From Vanessa cardui (lineage: Eukaryota > Arthropoda > Insecta > Lepidoptera > Nymphalidae), in NCBI RefSeq assembly GCF_905220365.1, contig NC_061138.1, positions 2,790,001 through 2,854,000 on the forward strand: DNA of 64,000 nucleotides, read 5' to 3'. The position numbers and the translations under genes were made by a program. The number at the start of each line of letters is the position of its first letter. Position 1 is the stretch's first letter. Positions 1-10,438 of this stretch are shown one piece after another. Under the pieces are notes generated by a model that saw nothing but the letters and a program-made list of their open reading frames with translations, had not been told where the DNA came from and ran no database searches.

Positions 1-200
1 ACTCTGATCCCAATGTAAGTAGCCAAAGCACTGTGTTATGGAAAGTCAGAAGTAAATACGGTACCACAAACACCCAGATCCAAGACAACGTAGAAAACGA
101 ATGATAATCTACATCGACTCGGCCTGGAATCGACCCCGGGACCGCGGAGTGGCGTACCCATGAAAACCGGTATACACACCACTGGACCACGGAGGTCGTC
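1..200 (-). mobile_element. SINE-G, cut by the window start
   Basis: Reverse-oriented tRNA-derived SINE. On the minus strand the head begins GACGACCTCCGTGG at 200, followed by an A-box-like TGGTCCAGTGG and a B-box-like GGGGTCGATTCC. The 3' side runs off the window. Confidence 0.85.
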
Positions 201-278
201 ATATTTGGACTCCGTATCAGCTCTTGGCTGGCTTGATTTTATACGATAATATACTGACTCGATAACAACAACAACAAT

Positions 279-475
279 AATTGTAACTACGTTAATATAA
301 TCGTAAATCGACCTTTGAGTACTCTAATGCTTTTCATTTTATTTTACTTAGGACGACTCTGATAAATATTTTGCATACGCAATTATTTTTATTACTTTTT
401 AGTGCATATTAGTTTGTCATTTTAAAATATTGTTTTGTTTGAAGTCGGTTTTTCTTTTTGTTAAAATTTTAATTT
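279..475. repeat. Family L repeat, copy 1
   Basis: CATTTTATTTTACTTAGGAC, TTTTTATTACTTTTTAGTGC, and GAAGTCGGTTTTTCTTTTT. A second copy lies at 59948-60172. Confidence 0.7.
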
Positions 476-1073
476 GTGTAAGTATCTAATTGTTGTAACG
501 TGACTATTTATGAGCAATATAAATCAGACAATATTTTCAAAATATTATAGGCAACGTCACCATAATTAAACTTGACCACCTATATTATTTATCTGTGTTG
601 TATTTAGTGAAATTATATTGATTTGTATTGCAAATGAGTTTCAAATTAAAACTTATGGTATAGCCAATAAATGGTTTTGCAAACTTTATGTTGTAAAGAC
701 TTAATTATAGCGACATGGGAATTTATTACACAACCTCATGATTCCTGTGTCATTGAAAATATAGAAAAAAATATTGATAGTGTCGCTTTTAATGTTAGTA
801 TCAGTTATTTATTGTTACTGTTAGATCACCAGTGTCGCTGCGTGCAATGGTTTCTATGCTCATCACATTTGGACTATTTAAGTATTTCGATTGTGGCAGT
901 ACGAAGTTTGCCGGGTCAGCTAGTCGTTTATAAAAAATACACTGGTAAAAAAGGCATATTAAATTATACAAGATTTTGTAGATGATAAAAAAGCGAGGAA
1001 TTAATACCTGTTGACTTCCAGGCAGGATTGTATTTAATTAATATGATGGTATTTTTTAAATGTTGAATAAGAT
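476..1073. other. No gene recognised; repeat-end motif
   Basis: A+T-rich. GTACGAAGTTTGCCGGGTCA (about 902) followed by GCTAGTC is a terminus seen in dispersed arthropod repeats. The open frame at 671-985 runs through it and is not credited as a gene. Confidence 0.6.
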
Positions 1074-1192
1074 AGTTTCTTGCCGGTTCTTCTCGGTAGA
1101 ATCTGCTTTCCGGTGGTAGCTTCACTTAATTGTTTAATGACGATTCAAAAGTACTTGTAAAAGCCCACTTGAATAAAGTTTACTTAGAATTA
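1074..1192 (+). repeat. Family F (RTE-like 3' end)
   Basis: TTTCTTGCCGGTTCTTCTCG, GGTGGTAGCTTCACTTAA, GACGATTCAAAAGTACTTGT and TTGAATAAAGTTTA in order. Better copies of this family end in a TTTTGA/TTTGAT microsatellite, which resembles RTE-clade LINE tails; the assignment is an inference. Confidence 0.7.
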
Positions 1193-1270
1193 AGTAAACA
1201 TTATGTATTAGTTATATTAACATGAATCTACCATAGAGTAATATATTTAATTATGCTAAAAAAAGTTTAT

Positions 1271-1567
1271 GAGCTGAGATGGCCCAGTGGTTAGAACGCG
1301 TGCATCTTACCGATGATTTCGGGTTCAAACCCAGGCAAGCACCACTATATATGTATATGTGCTTAATTTTCGTTTATAATTCATCTCGAGCTGGGCGGTG
1401 AAGGAAAACATGGTGAGGAAACCGACATCGACACATTCTGCTACATGTGCATTCCACCAACTCGCATTGGAACAGCGTGGTGGAATATGTTCCTAATCCT
1501 CTCATTTATGGACGAGGAGGCCTTATCCCAGCAGTGGGAAATTTACAGGTACTTTACTTTTTTTTTT
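1271..1567 (+). mobile_element. SINE-A, near full-length
   Basis: The tRNA-derived head contains an A-box match TGGCCCAGTGG and a B-box match GGTTCAAACCC. The body has ATTCCACCAACTCGCATTGG and CCCAGCAGTGGGAAA, and it ends in a TTTACTTT-type tail with a T run. This is the reference copy for the SINE-A family of this window. Confidence 0.88.
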
Positions 1568-2423
1568 AAGAAAAGTTTTACTTTTTTAGCTAATGGGACC
1601 ACATATTAAATGGTAATCATTTCCAAATACTATTCTATAAGTATTGCCAGAATTAGTTATTAGCCCACACATCACTAATGTCACAAACCTAAGATGTTAT
1701 ATAATTAGAATAATTAATCTTATGTCATTAGAAGGGTCATTAGGTCTGAAAATAACGATATTAAGTATGGCTGCTTTATACGATGGATGGGGATGGCTTA
1801 GGAATGATCAAATATATATACAAAAGTGAGAAGATTTTATAGATATATTTTATTTGTATTATATTATATTGACTCATAACTTATTATTATACCAACTCAT
1901 AAAATCTTCTGAATATTTATTATCCTACTAATTTCAAATGAATGCTCAAAATTGAATGATTCCATAAAATATTTATGAAAAGATCAGATGAAGTGTGACT
2001 TTTATAATTCGTAGGTAATGAAATTCAAACGCCAATAAAATATCATATTTGGCTCACATTCAAGTTTTATCACTTATATGGAAGTGATATCGAGAGGTTC
2101 CAATAAGTTTCTCGCCCATCAAACGTAGTTTGAATATTTCATAGAATGTTTTATTATTGTATCAAGTGCCTACATTATTTATTGTAGCAAAATAATAAAA
2201 TACAGTATTCAATTGTTAGGCAACAATAATAATTATGTTTTGTTAGTAAGAGTTAAAACATACATTTTTACATATGCATTAGCGTCGGTCACTTGGAACG
2301 AATAGCTCTTCTTTTGTTTTGAGATTTAAATAATAGACAGAAAAATAGCAAGAAATATATTTTTATTATTAAAATGTGTAAATTAATACGATAACAAAAA
2401 TTAGTTCAAATAATATTTTCTCA
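1568..2423. other. No feature recognised
   Basis: A+T-rich single-copy-looking DNA without a convincing exon. Confidence 0.6.
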
Positions 2424-2590
2424 TCATCATCCTGTCCTTATGATAATTTTATTTGGGGCAACATGTCTTATTCCATACTTCTTTGTCTAACGTCATCTCA
2501 CACATAATATTATTTCCAGCCATAACATATTTCACATAATCCATCCCTCGTTTCATTGATCGTCCCTCTATGTCCATATATTTCCATGTT
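2424..2590 (-). pseudogene. RTE-like ORF C-terminal fragment, decayed
   Basis: ATTTTATTTGGGGCAACATG, CCATACTTCTTTGTCTAACG and CACATAATCCATCCCTCG match the better copy at 49950-50091, with frame breaks. Confidence 0.55.
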
Positions 2591-2799
2591 CGATCACTAA
2601 ACTAAAACTATATTATAAAAGAGACGCAGAGAAAAAGAAAGAGAGGGCAATGCATGCATATGGCTTAACGCTTTTTACCTTACGTGGACATTGATACGAG
2701 TTCGCTCTATTGTATGCAATTGTTAAGAAAAATTTAAGTGAAGGTTGTTAAAAAAAATGTTTGTTTGTCTTTCAATATAAATTTTATATGTTACACTAA

Positions 2800-2912
2800 T
2801 TCGGTCTGTCCAAAGCCGGTTTGAAGGGTGAGTGAGCCAGTATATCTAAAGGCACATAGCATCTTAGTTCCCAATTTTGGTGTTGCATTGTCGGTCTAAG
2901 GAATGTGTTCAA
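2800..2912 (+). repeat. SINE-B fragment, old
   Basis: CCGGTTTGAAGGGTGAGTGA and ATCTTAGTTCCCAA are recognisable. Low identity afterwards. Confidence 0.55.
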
Positions 2913-3562
2913 GAGTAAATTCAACTTCAAGCATTTACAAAACGCAAACTGACGTCAACGACTGCGATTGGTCCTTCTGCGCTATTCTAACAATATAAAA
3001 ATTATAACGTTTGTTACGATACGAACCATCTTCGTAAAGCGCATACTATTTAATTCGCCTTTTTTATTGTTAACTCCGATCGTTAACAAAATGGTTGATA
3101 TTTCTTAAGGCACCAATGTCTATGAACAGAGTTAATAATTTATCATAAACAAAAACAACTCATCTAAAGACGATTACATAAAGTCTTATAGATCATTCCA
3201 TAATTATAAAAAAACTCTTTAATTCAAGCTTGTGTTATATTTCCTTAATTATTAAATATATACCGTCTTAACACGTCTTACTGATAATAAAGCGCAAACA
3301 GCTGTACCTTAGTTTGTGTTAATGTATACATAATAAACATATATATCTGATTTATGTTTATTTGCGTCAAAAATGTAAACACTTAAAACGAATAAATAAT
3401 TCATTGTTCGCACAAAATAAACTGCACTGTGTTATAAATTACAACGCGTTAATGGACTATAACGATATCTTGTAAAGATTGTGACGCATGTCTTATCAAC
3501 TTATGTCATTTTTTTTTTGCATCTTGTTCTTCAATCATTCACTTTCATCGTTATCTTTATAT
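2913..3562. other. No feature recognised
   Basis: A+T-rich. Includes a short G+C-richer piece at 2940-2990 with no reading frame. Confidence 0.6.
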
Positions 3563-3754
3563 AATACTAGCGACCCGCACCGGCTTCGCACGGGTATATG
3601 ATAATTATCGTTAGATTATCACCAGATAACATTAAATCATTATAAATTGTAACCTATATGTTATTCTGATGTATAACCTATATAACAGTAAAATTTCATC
3701 CAAATCCGTTGATTAGTTTTTTCGTGAAAGTGTAATAAATATACATACATCAAT
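3563..3754 (-). repeat. Interspersed repeat with ACCGGCTTCGCACGGGT end
   Basis: Begins ATACTAGCGACCCGCACCGG and ends AGTGTAATAAATATACATAC. A common lepidopteran-type repeat end; its class is not clear from one copy. SINE-B starts right after it. Confidence 0.55.
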
Positions 3755-3930
3755 CCAGTGTAACTACAGGTACAAGGGACATAATATCTTAATTCACTAG
3801 TTTGGTGGCACATTGACGATGTAAGGAGTAGGTAATATTTCTTACAGCTTCATTGTCTATGGGTGACGGTGATCACTTACCATCAGGTGGCCCATATACT
3901 CATCCGCCAACCTATACCATAAAAAAACTT
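3755..3930 (+). mobile_element. SINE-B, 5' truncated
   Basis: Starts at CAGTGTAACTACAGG and runs to CCTATACCATAAAAAAA. The 3' end contains CACTTACCATCAGGTGG, the block shared with the CR1 tail. Confidence 0.82.
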
Positions 3931-4767
3931 TGATGACGCAATAGGTCAACTTAAAAATATCGTAAATCGCGAAACGTAATATATTGTGAAAAATATGGTA
4001 TTTTAAGAGCAATGCACAGTAATGTAGTCGTAAAAATAAACTAGTTTATTTATATAACTTATTTCATGAATGCTACACACAAGCATTGATTATCAACTTA
4101 ACATCGGTTATATACATCTTACATAGATTTTAATCTCTTATCTGTATCCGTTGATAACAAAAAAGTCATTCATTGTTTTAAAGATTTATCTTATTTTCAA
4201 AGAATTTATAATACGAGAACGCATACGATGCATACGAATCATAAATACTACATATTATATAAATACCTACACGTGTTAACTTTGTACGGATGAGTGTTAG
4301 ATTTGACAAAGTTAAAGCTCATATTATACAAAAAGTCCAAAAGTCTTTAATATAAAATAATAGAACACATACTTAAGAAATAACTAACAAATTTTGGTCT
4401 AATCTTGCATTTTTGGTTATGCCCCTTTTTCTATGTTGCACATTTTTTAAACATATCTGTTTATATACATATATAAAGTAAAGAGCAGGATGCTTAACTG
4501 AGGAAAAGCCTGAAGGAAAACTACTATCACCCGTGGACATATTCCACAACGCCTGTGATATATACTATATAAGATGACTTAAAGTCATATATGTTGCTGT
4601 ATATATCTAATTGAGTAATTTTATACCTCACCAAAAATGAAACGTAATTTATTATCAATGAAACAATGTATCTTACTACCTTTTGTTATTATGAAGTCTC
4701 GCTTTGATTATAAACGTGAAAACTACTATGCTACCCATTGAAATTGACACAGTATAAACATTAAACA
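3931..4767. other. No gene; faint CR1-tail trace
   Basis: Around 4515-4560, ACTACTATCACCCGTGGACA faintly resembles the CR1 tail of 51600-51660. The rest is featureless. Confidence 0.5.
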
Positions 4768-4970
4768 TTCCTTACATCTATATCATAGCAATGCACTACT
4801 AACCATGGGAAATGAGATGTTATGTCCCTTACCTATAGTTATACTGGCTCATACACCCTTCAAAACTGATCAAAATTATACTAAGTACTGGTGCTTGGCG
4901 GTAGAATACCTGATGAGTGTATGACACTTGCTCAGATATTGTGGCAAATAAACCTACCAAGTAAAATTGA
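4768..4970 (-). repeat. SINE-B, old copy
   Basis: ATTCCTTACATC, GAGATGTTATGTCCCTTACC and CTTGGCGGTAGAATACCTGA keep the SINE-B order, but the copy is heavily diverged and lacks its A-tail end. Confidence 0.6.
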
Positions 4971-5503
4971 CTGTAACGACACAAATTTTAACCGAAATAT
5001 TAAATCACAAAACTTTTTTATACAGGACATAAATTAATTTTTAAGACATTTTTATCCGTCACAAAACTCAAATGTCAAATAACTTAAAAGTCATCATATT
5101 TTACTGTTTTAATACGTTTTACTGGCCATAAATGTCAATGAAAAGCTATTCGCACACTGAACTATCGACGCGAATTTTATCAATACTTAACTCTCTTCGT
5201 ATAAGCTGTCTCTTTTCTATTGTAAAATAATAAAAGGGATAAACTCATTTGTTTGTTCACGACAATTTTAGTAATTAAATTAAGCTTAAAGTTATGGTAT
5301 TTGTTAAGCAGAAAATGCTATAATCAAATTATTGTCATTACACAAGACCAACTATTGAGTTGGCCTTGTCGTATTAACGAAGGCTTTCTCTTCCAGGCAA
5401 CCTTTGGGCCAATACTTGAGACTGTTTATATAATGTTTAATATCAAATGTAAATATATACACGAAAGCGGTACGATAAATTACTGTAATAACGTGGTTAT
5501 TTT
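4971..5503. other. No feature recognised
   Basis: A+T-rich. The open frame at 5253-5522 has no recognisable domain. Confidence 0.55.
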
Positions 5504-5664
5504 TATAACTATAAGTATTTAAAACGGGGTAATTACGATGTTTTTTATTACATTTATTTGATGGAGCTTAAATCTCGTTAATAAAACATCCGTAATTTCG
5601 AAATATCGATCTCGAATAAAAAAAAATGGTAAATTTTATTGAAAACCCGTTTTACATAGTTATA
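5504..5664. repeat. Foldback element, diverged copy
   Basis: Left TATAACTATAAGTATTTAAA and AAAACGGG face right CCCGTTTTACATAGTTATA. The interior TTCGAAATATCGATCTCGAA matches the loop of the element at 40624-40774, so they are one family. Confidence 0.65.
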
Positions 5665-6430
5665 AGGGTTATACTCAAAATAAGTAAATAATTAAGAAAG
5701 TTTTTTTAGAAAATAATCTCGAGTATAGTTCCAAATTCTAAAAGCACGAAAAATAAATATATTAGGTAAAAAACCAGAGCTATGTAGAGGAATCGAAAGA
5801 TTATAGATCAAGATATTTCCGGGTAGGGGAAATAAAAGTATGTCGTATCCATGTCAAGGAATTCTCAAGATGACATTACATTATGGGGAGATTCGATTAA
5901 TGTAAATAAGGTAATATTAGCAAAAAACGATGCGTCATTTATGATGTTAGCTCGCTGATCTCGTCGAGACTTTTAAAAAGGTAATATTGACGTAGAATAA
6001 TTGAAACGATTGTTTATGGCAAAATACAAGCAACCCGTGATGGTGATAGTGAAATTATTTTCAATTCTCCAACAGATTACAGTCTTTTCTATAATACAAA
6101 CTATGAGCGATATAAATTTTATTTCACTACTGTAAACATTTTTAATAAGTTACTAAATAATTAAAAGTAAAGCTACTTGCGGTTTTGAAAGTAGATTCTT
6201 TCGAAAAAACCGACAATAAAAATTCAGTAATAGCCCTTTTCTGATATTTTGTATTAATATGTCTTATTAATAAGTTTTATATTGACATGAGAGTTTTTTG
6301 GTAGGGCAATTTTAGGCTAAGAACCTTTTTATTAGTAAAGTAAGTTAATCAGTTAATAATTATGATAATGTATTCAACAAAACCCTTTCACGCGTATAAT
6401 TTAAATAAAGAAAAGGTATCACAATTTATA
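5665..6430. other. No feature apart from a family F trace
   Basis: A+T-rich; see 6168-6235 for the only repeat match. Confidence 0.55.
6168..6235 (-). repeat. Family F fragment, diverged
   Basis: AAAGTAGATTCTTTCGAAAA and CAGTAATAG keep the family order. Confidence 0.45.
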
Positions 6431-6710
6431 GGAGATAAAGGAGAGAGAACGCGTGCATCTTAACTCATGATTACGGGCTCAAGCCCAGGCAAGAATCACT
6501 GAATTTTCATGTGCTTAATTTGTGTTTATAATTCATCTTGTACTCGTCGGTGTACAGCATCTCTTTAATTTGATCGAAAGAAGCCACGTGTGTTTCCACC
6601 TCCCCGCATTGGAACAGCGTGGTGGAATAAGCTCCAAACCTTCTCATCAAAGGGAGAAGAGGCCCTTAGCCCAGCAGTAGTAATTTAGAGACTGTTACTG
6701 TAATGTAAAG
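6431..6710 (+). mobile_element. SINE-A, degenerate head
   Basis: The A-box region is eroded but GGGCTCAAGCCC and the body (CCGCATTGGAACAGCGTGG, CCCAGCAG) are clear. Confidence 0.82.
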
Positions 6711-7229
6711 GCGACTTCCACAAAAGATTAGCTGCATGTTTTAAGAATAATAATATATTTATATATGCAATTAAAGTAATGAAATTATATAATGAAATGG
6801 ATAATTAATAAAATGGAAATAATATATAATTTAATATAATTGAAATATTGTGAGCATGTTTTGTGGTAGAATAAAGGCTATTTTTATTTTATTTTATTTT
6901 ATTTACTGTAATGGTTAAAAGCTATATTCGAATAAAACAGATAGGTAACAACCTTAATATCTGATTAAAATCCCGGACTCTTGTAAAAGTGCGTAATCAC
7001 GTACTCCAGGTTCTACATTGTAATATTCCCTTTTAATATTTTCAATTTAAAATTTTAATTATAATATAATTACTTCATGAGAAAATTGTACCCTTCGTAT
7101 GATTACGAATAATCGTATTTGATTTTCTTGGTTTATTTTTTATCGGAGACATACTTTTGACATGTTTTAATAAAAGGTTGAGAGTGAATTTTGATGATGA
7201 GCATCTATGCGCAAAGAGTGATATGAAAT
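6711..7229. other. No feature recognised
   Basis: A+T-rich, with a short TTTTA run near 6885-6903. Confidence 0.6.
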
Positions 7230-7445
7230 CTACTTGATGTAATTGTTCGAAAAATCTGTAGACCCCGAGATTATGACTTAAAATCCAGGATCAAACTGAT
7301 AATAAGTATTAGGTTTATTTAATGAAAGATTTTCAGAAGTAGCTCAATGACATGCACTTTCCAGCCTCAGCAAGCTATTAACGCGGGATTCTGTGTGAGC
7401 GGACTCTTTCAGATCGTGACGATTTGTCACCTATCTTGAAGTGAC
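7230..7445 (+). repeat. Possible old tRNA-derived SINE
   Basis: CCAGGATCAAACTGATAATA, TTTCAGAAGTAGCTCA, CACTTTCCAGCCTCAGCAAG and TCGTGACGATTTGTCACC resemble, in order, a known type of lepidopteran SINE. Strongly diverged; single copy here. Confidence 0.4.
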
Positions 7446-7474
7446 AGTTAGGATATACAGGGAAAGGAAGGAAA

Positions 7475-7486
7475 TGATAATGCACC
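7475..7486 (+). repeat. 5' target-site duplication of the I-like element
   Basis: TGATAATGCACC, identical to 14419-14430. It lies just upstream of the presumed first base of the element. Confidence 0.85.
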
Positions 7487-7677
7487 TCTTTTTTAGCTTG
7501 CGTTAGTGTTGGTTAACACACGTGTTAAGAGATTTTGAGTGTTTACGTTTAGTTTTGTAGTGTATTTTACTGTTAATAGTACTATTAGTTGATATTTGGG
7601 TTAGTGGTGTTACTAACATTTATACATATTGTGAGTATTTGCTGTATTTTAATATTCTGTAGTTTTTAAGTTTTATA
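7487..7677 (+). promoter_or_regulatory. 5' UTR and presumed internal promoter of the I-like element
   Basis: Non-coding stretch between the 5' target duplication and the ORF1 ATG at 7678. I-type elements are transcribed from an internal promoter in this position, so it is expected to hold one. I cannot point to a specific initiator or downstream element with confidence. Confidence 0.5.
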
Positions 7678-7871
7678 ATGGAGGTTGATACTCCTCCCGA
7701 ACCCCCTGATCCAGGTGGCTCAGTAGATTTAGTTCCCGACAATTGTTCTTCTCCTTCTATACCTTCTCGTAAACGACAAAGTACTAATGATTCGATTAAT
7801 TCCAACTCCAACACAAAGAAAACGGTAATTCATCCCACAACCGCAACTCCCTCCATCCAAACGATTTATAC

Positions 7872-7875
7872 CCAT
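7872..7875 (+). repeat. Left CCAT duplication of the ORF1 insertion
   Basis: CCAT abuts the TGT start of the inserted element and is repeated at 9269-9272. Four bases could match by chance, but the restored reading frame across the site supports it. Confidence 0.7.
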
Positions 7876-9268
7876 TGTAACCCTAAAAATTTTAATTTTT
7901 CAATATTTTATTTCTAATAAATTTTAGTATTTATTTTTATAAACATTTATCGGTTTTATAACAAACTTCGATTTTTGAACCGTAACCGTCGTTGTCTTTA
8001 TTATCTGTCAATTTCGTGGAACGGCAACACTGCGTTTTCTGCGTCGTCATTCTATCGTTGTGCAGGCGCCGGTCGCATACCGACACTTGTGTATTTTAAA
8101 ACGATATATTCTTTTTTACTCGTGAGTATATTCAGCGAATATTCTGGAATATTGGAATTCAATATATTGTTTCTACATTTCGTATATTGGTTTTGCATTC
8201 GTTTCAGATTATACACGAATTATATACTTACGTAAACGGAGGGTTACCTACGTCGTCAAGCTATTATATTATATATATTTGAGAGGTTTAGGATACTAAA
8301 CCGTAAGTAAAACAATTTATATTTGCTTAATCGAGGCACATTAGTGGTTTTTAGAATGATATTTAATCATATTTTTCGTTAAATTCCAGTCGTCATAAAA
8401 TACCGGCCACGTGCATTATTTGACAGGCGTTGCCGAATATCTATTTATTTAAACACTCCTGAGGTGAGTTCATGCATTAATTACCTTTGTTAATCAATAT
8501 CCTACATGGCTCAGTAATTATTTCTATTAATTTCTTCATATTTTACTCAAAAACTGAACATAGACCTTGTCCGTGTATTGGATGACCTAAGTCGAATCCT
8601 ATAGTGATTTAAATCACTTAGAGGCACTATTTCGTTAAAATAAATATAGTTCTTGCTTTTCCGTTTTGTGTTATTGCAAATTAAGCAATAATTTGTACAT
8701 TTTTGATACTTTAAATATCCAATTCAATAGCTTCAATCTTATGAGTTATTGTTGAATTTTAATAACTCTTTATTGCTTGTACCTGTTTCTAAGGCATTCT
8801 TAGGACCTTCTTAGTGCTTATGCAAGATAGGTAATAAGTTGTTTTGTTCACAGGGAGTGTTTTTTTTATATGTATTTATATACATATATACTTTTAAATA
8901 AAGTATATTCTGAAGTACTACGGTGTTGCTGAGCGGACTCAGCTGAGGGTTGTTGCTGAGTTCGAGCATCTGCTTCGTCGGAGGAATTGCTGCATGTCCA
9001 GTGCTGCTGCTTCTGCTGCTGCCGCTATTTTGGTTGCACGGCTTTTATTGATGCATTTCATCCGTGGGTTTGAGCTTGCTTTATCCGTTCTTAATTCAAA
9101 GATGCCAACTCATTAATATTAGCTTTAAATTGTTGATGTTCATGACCAGATACCGTCAACGACCTCACCCCTGATGATTATTTTTTTTTCTCATTATTTT
9201 ATAATTTTATTTTATTTTTTTTAATAAAAATTGCTTAACCAACAAAGTTTTTTTTTGTCCCCGCGACA
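7876..9268. mobile_element. Insertion inside ORF1, probably a solo LTR (1393 bp)
   Basis: The segment begins TGTAACCC and ends GCGACA, that is TG...CA with TGT/ACA termini, and is flanked by CCAT at 7872-7875 and 9269-9272. Removing it with one CCAT brings the two halves of ORF1 back into the same frame, which independently supports these boundaries. The termini and 4-bp duplication are typical of LTR retrotransposons of the Gypsy type. I see no second long direct repeat inside and no gag/pol coding, so a solo LTR is the simplest reading. A non-autonomous LTR-like element is possible. It contains a 16-bp palindrome AGTGATTTAAATCACT (8603-8618) and AATAAA-like signals. The short open frames inside it (for example 7975-8235) resemble nothing I know. 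Confidence 0.75.
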
Positions 9269-9272
9269 CCAT
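9269..9272 (+). repeat. Right CCAT duplication of the ORF1 insertion
   Basis: CCAT directly after the ACA terminus, matching 7872-7875. Confidence 0.7.
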
Positions 9273-9790
9273 CCTTCCTACTCTGAAGGCCCTAAAAGTT
9301 ATTTAGACAGTGACAAAGGCCCTTTCATTGTTCATGTGTCCCGGGAAGTCTCTGATCCTGCTTCAGGAACAACTATACGGGCTAAACTACTATTAACTAT
9401 TTGGGCAATTTCTACATACTCACAAAATTAGTGGTATTATTATCGATGGTCTTAAAAATGTAGGACGCAATAAAATATCTGTTGAGTTTTCAACAAGCAA
9501 GGCAGCAAACTCCTTTCTAGCAAACCCTGTTATTGAAATGTGTAAATACAAAGCTATTGTACCGACTTTCAATATTACTAGAATGGGTTTGATTAAGGGT
9601 ATTCCCGTGGACTGGACAATGGATGAATTAGCAACATCACTCGAACTTCCCTCTGGATGTGGTGAAGTTTTAAAAATCAGACGCCTTAACAGGAAAACTT
9701 TTACTGATGGTGTTATCACATGGGTCTCAACCCAATCTGTGGTTATCACATTTAGGGGGCAAATTCTTCCCAATAAAGTGTTTTCCTATC

Positions 9791-9815
9791 AAATCAAATC
9801 AAATCAAATCAAATC
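9791..9815 (+). repeat. (AAATC)5 tandem repeat inside ORF1
   Basis: Five perfect AAATC units. They encode a Gln-Ile-Lys-Ser-Asn type repeat just before the first zinc knuckle. The reading frame stays open. Confidence 0.95.
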
Positions 9816-10438
9816 ACTGAACTGCTGCCGTTTTGGACACATAAAAACTCAGTGCCGATCACAACCTAGATGTTTTAAGTGCTCCAAATCCCACACAGGT
9901 GAGTCTTGTGATGTAAGTAAGGATAACGCCACTTGCTTACATTGCTCAGGTGTTCATTTTACTACGGATAAGGACTGTCCTGAATTTTCACGCCAACAAT
10001 CCATAAAAATTGTTATGTCCCAAGACAATGTGTCATATATAGAAGCATCCTCACGGTTCCCTCCTGTTCGTAGATCCTATGCAGAGATTGCAAAAGAGAT
10101 GTTGACCCCTCCTATATATTCTCCAACTATCCCAAACAAATCTATCCCTTCACCTATCAGATCCTATCGTAAGACTGTTTTAAGTACTCCTCGCCCAAGA
10201 TCACCGCTTGGAAAAGGATATGATAAACAGGCTCACCAATCCATTGTTAGCAATTGTCCCTCTACTACTCCCAATGGTTGTGCTCTCAACCAAAATACTT
10301 CTCTCCCCGTAAATAACAATCCCAACTTCTTGGAAATGTTAACGAAGATTCTTCTAAGCATTATTTCAACCTGTAATGATATCCCCTTACCGTCCAACGT
10401 TGCTCAAGACTTAGGTCAACTATTCTCAATCCTTAAAA

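Noticed and set aside
671..985. 104-codon open frame
   Set aside because: It runs through a repeat terminus (GAAGTTTGCCGGGTCAGC) and has no recognisable domain; composition is like random A+T-rich translation.
1280..1345. Genuine tRNA gene
   Set aside because: A- and B-box strings occur here and at many similar places, but always at the head of a dispersed SINE and without a foldable cloverleaf plus acceptor end.
7975..8235. 86-codon open frame inside the LTR-like insertion
   Set aside because: No known motif; lies wholly within a non-coding terminal repeat candidate.
9420..9773. 117-codon antisense frame
   Set aside because: Shadow of ORF1 of the I-like element.
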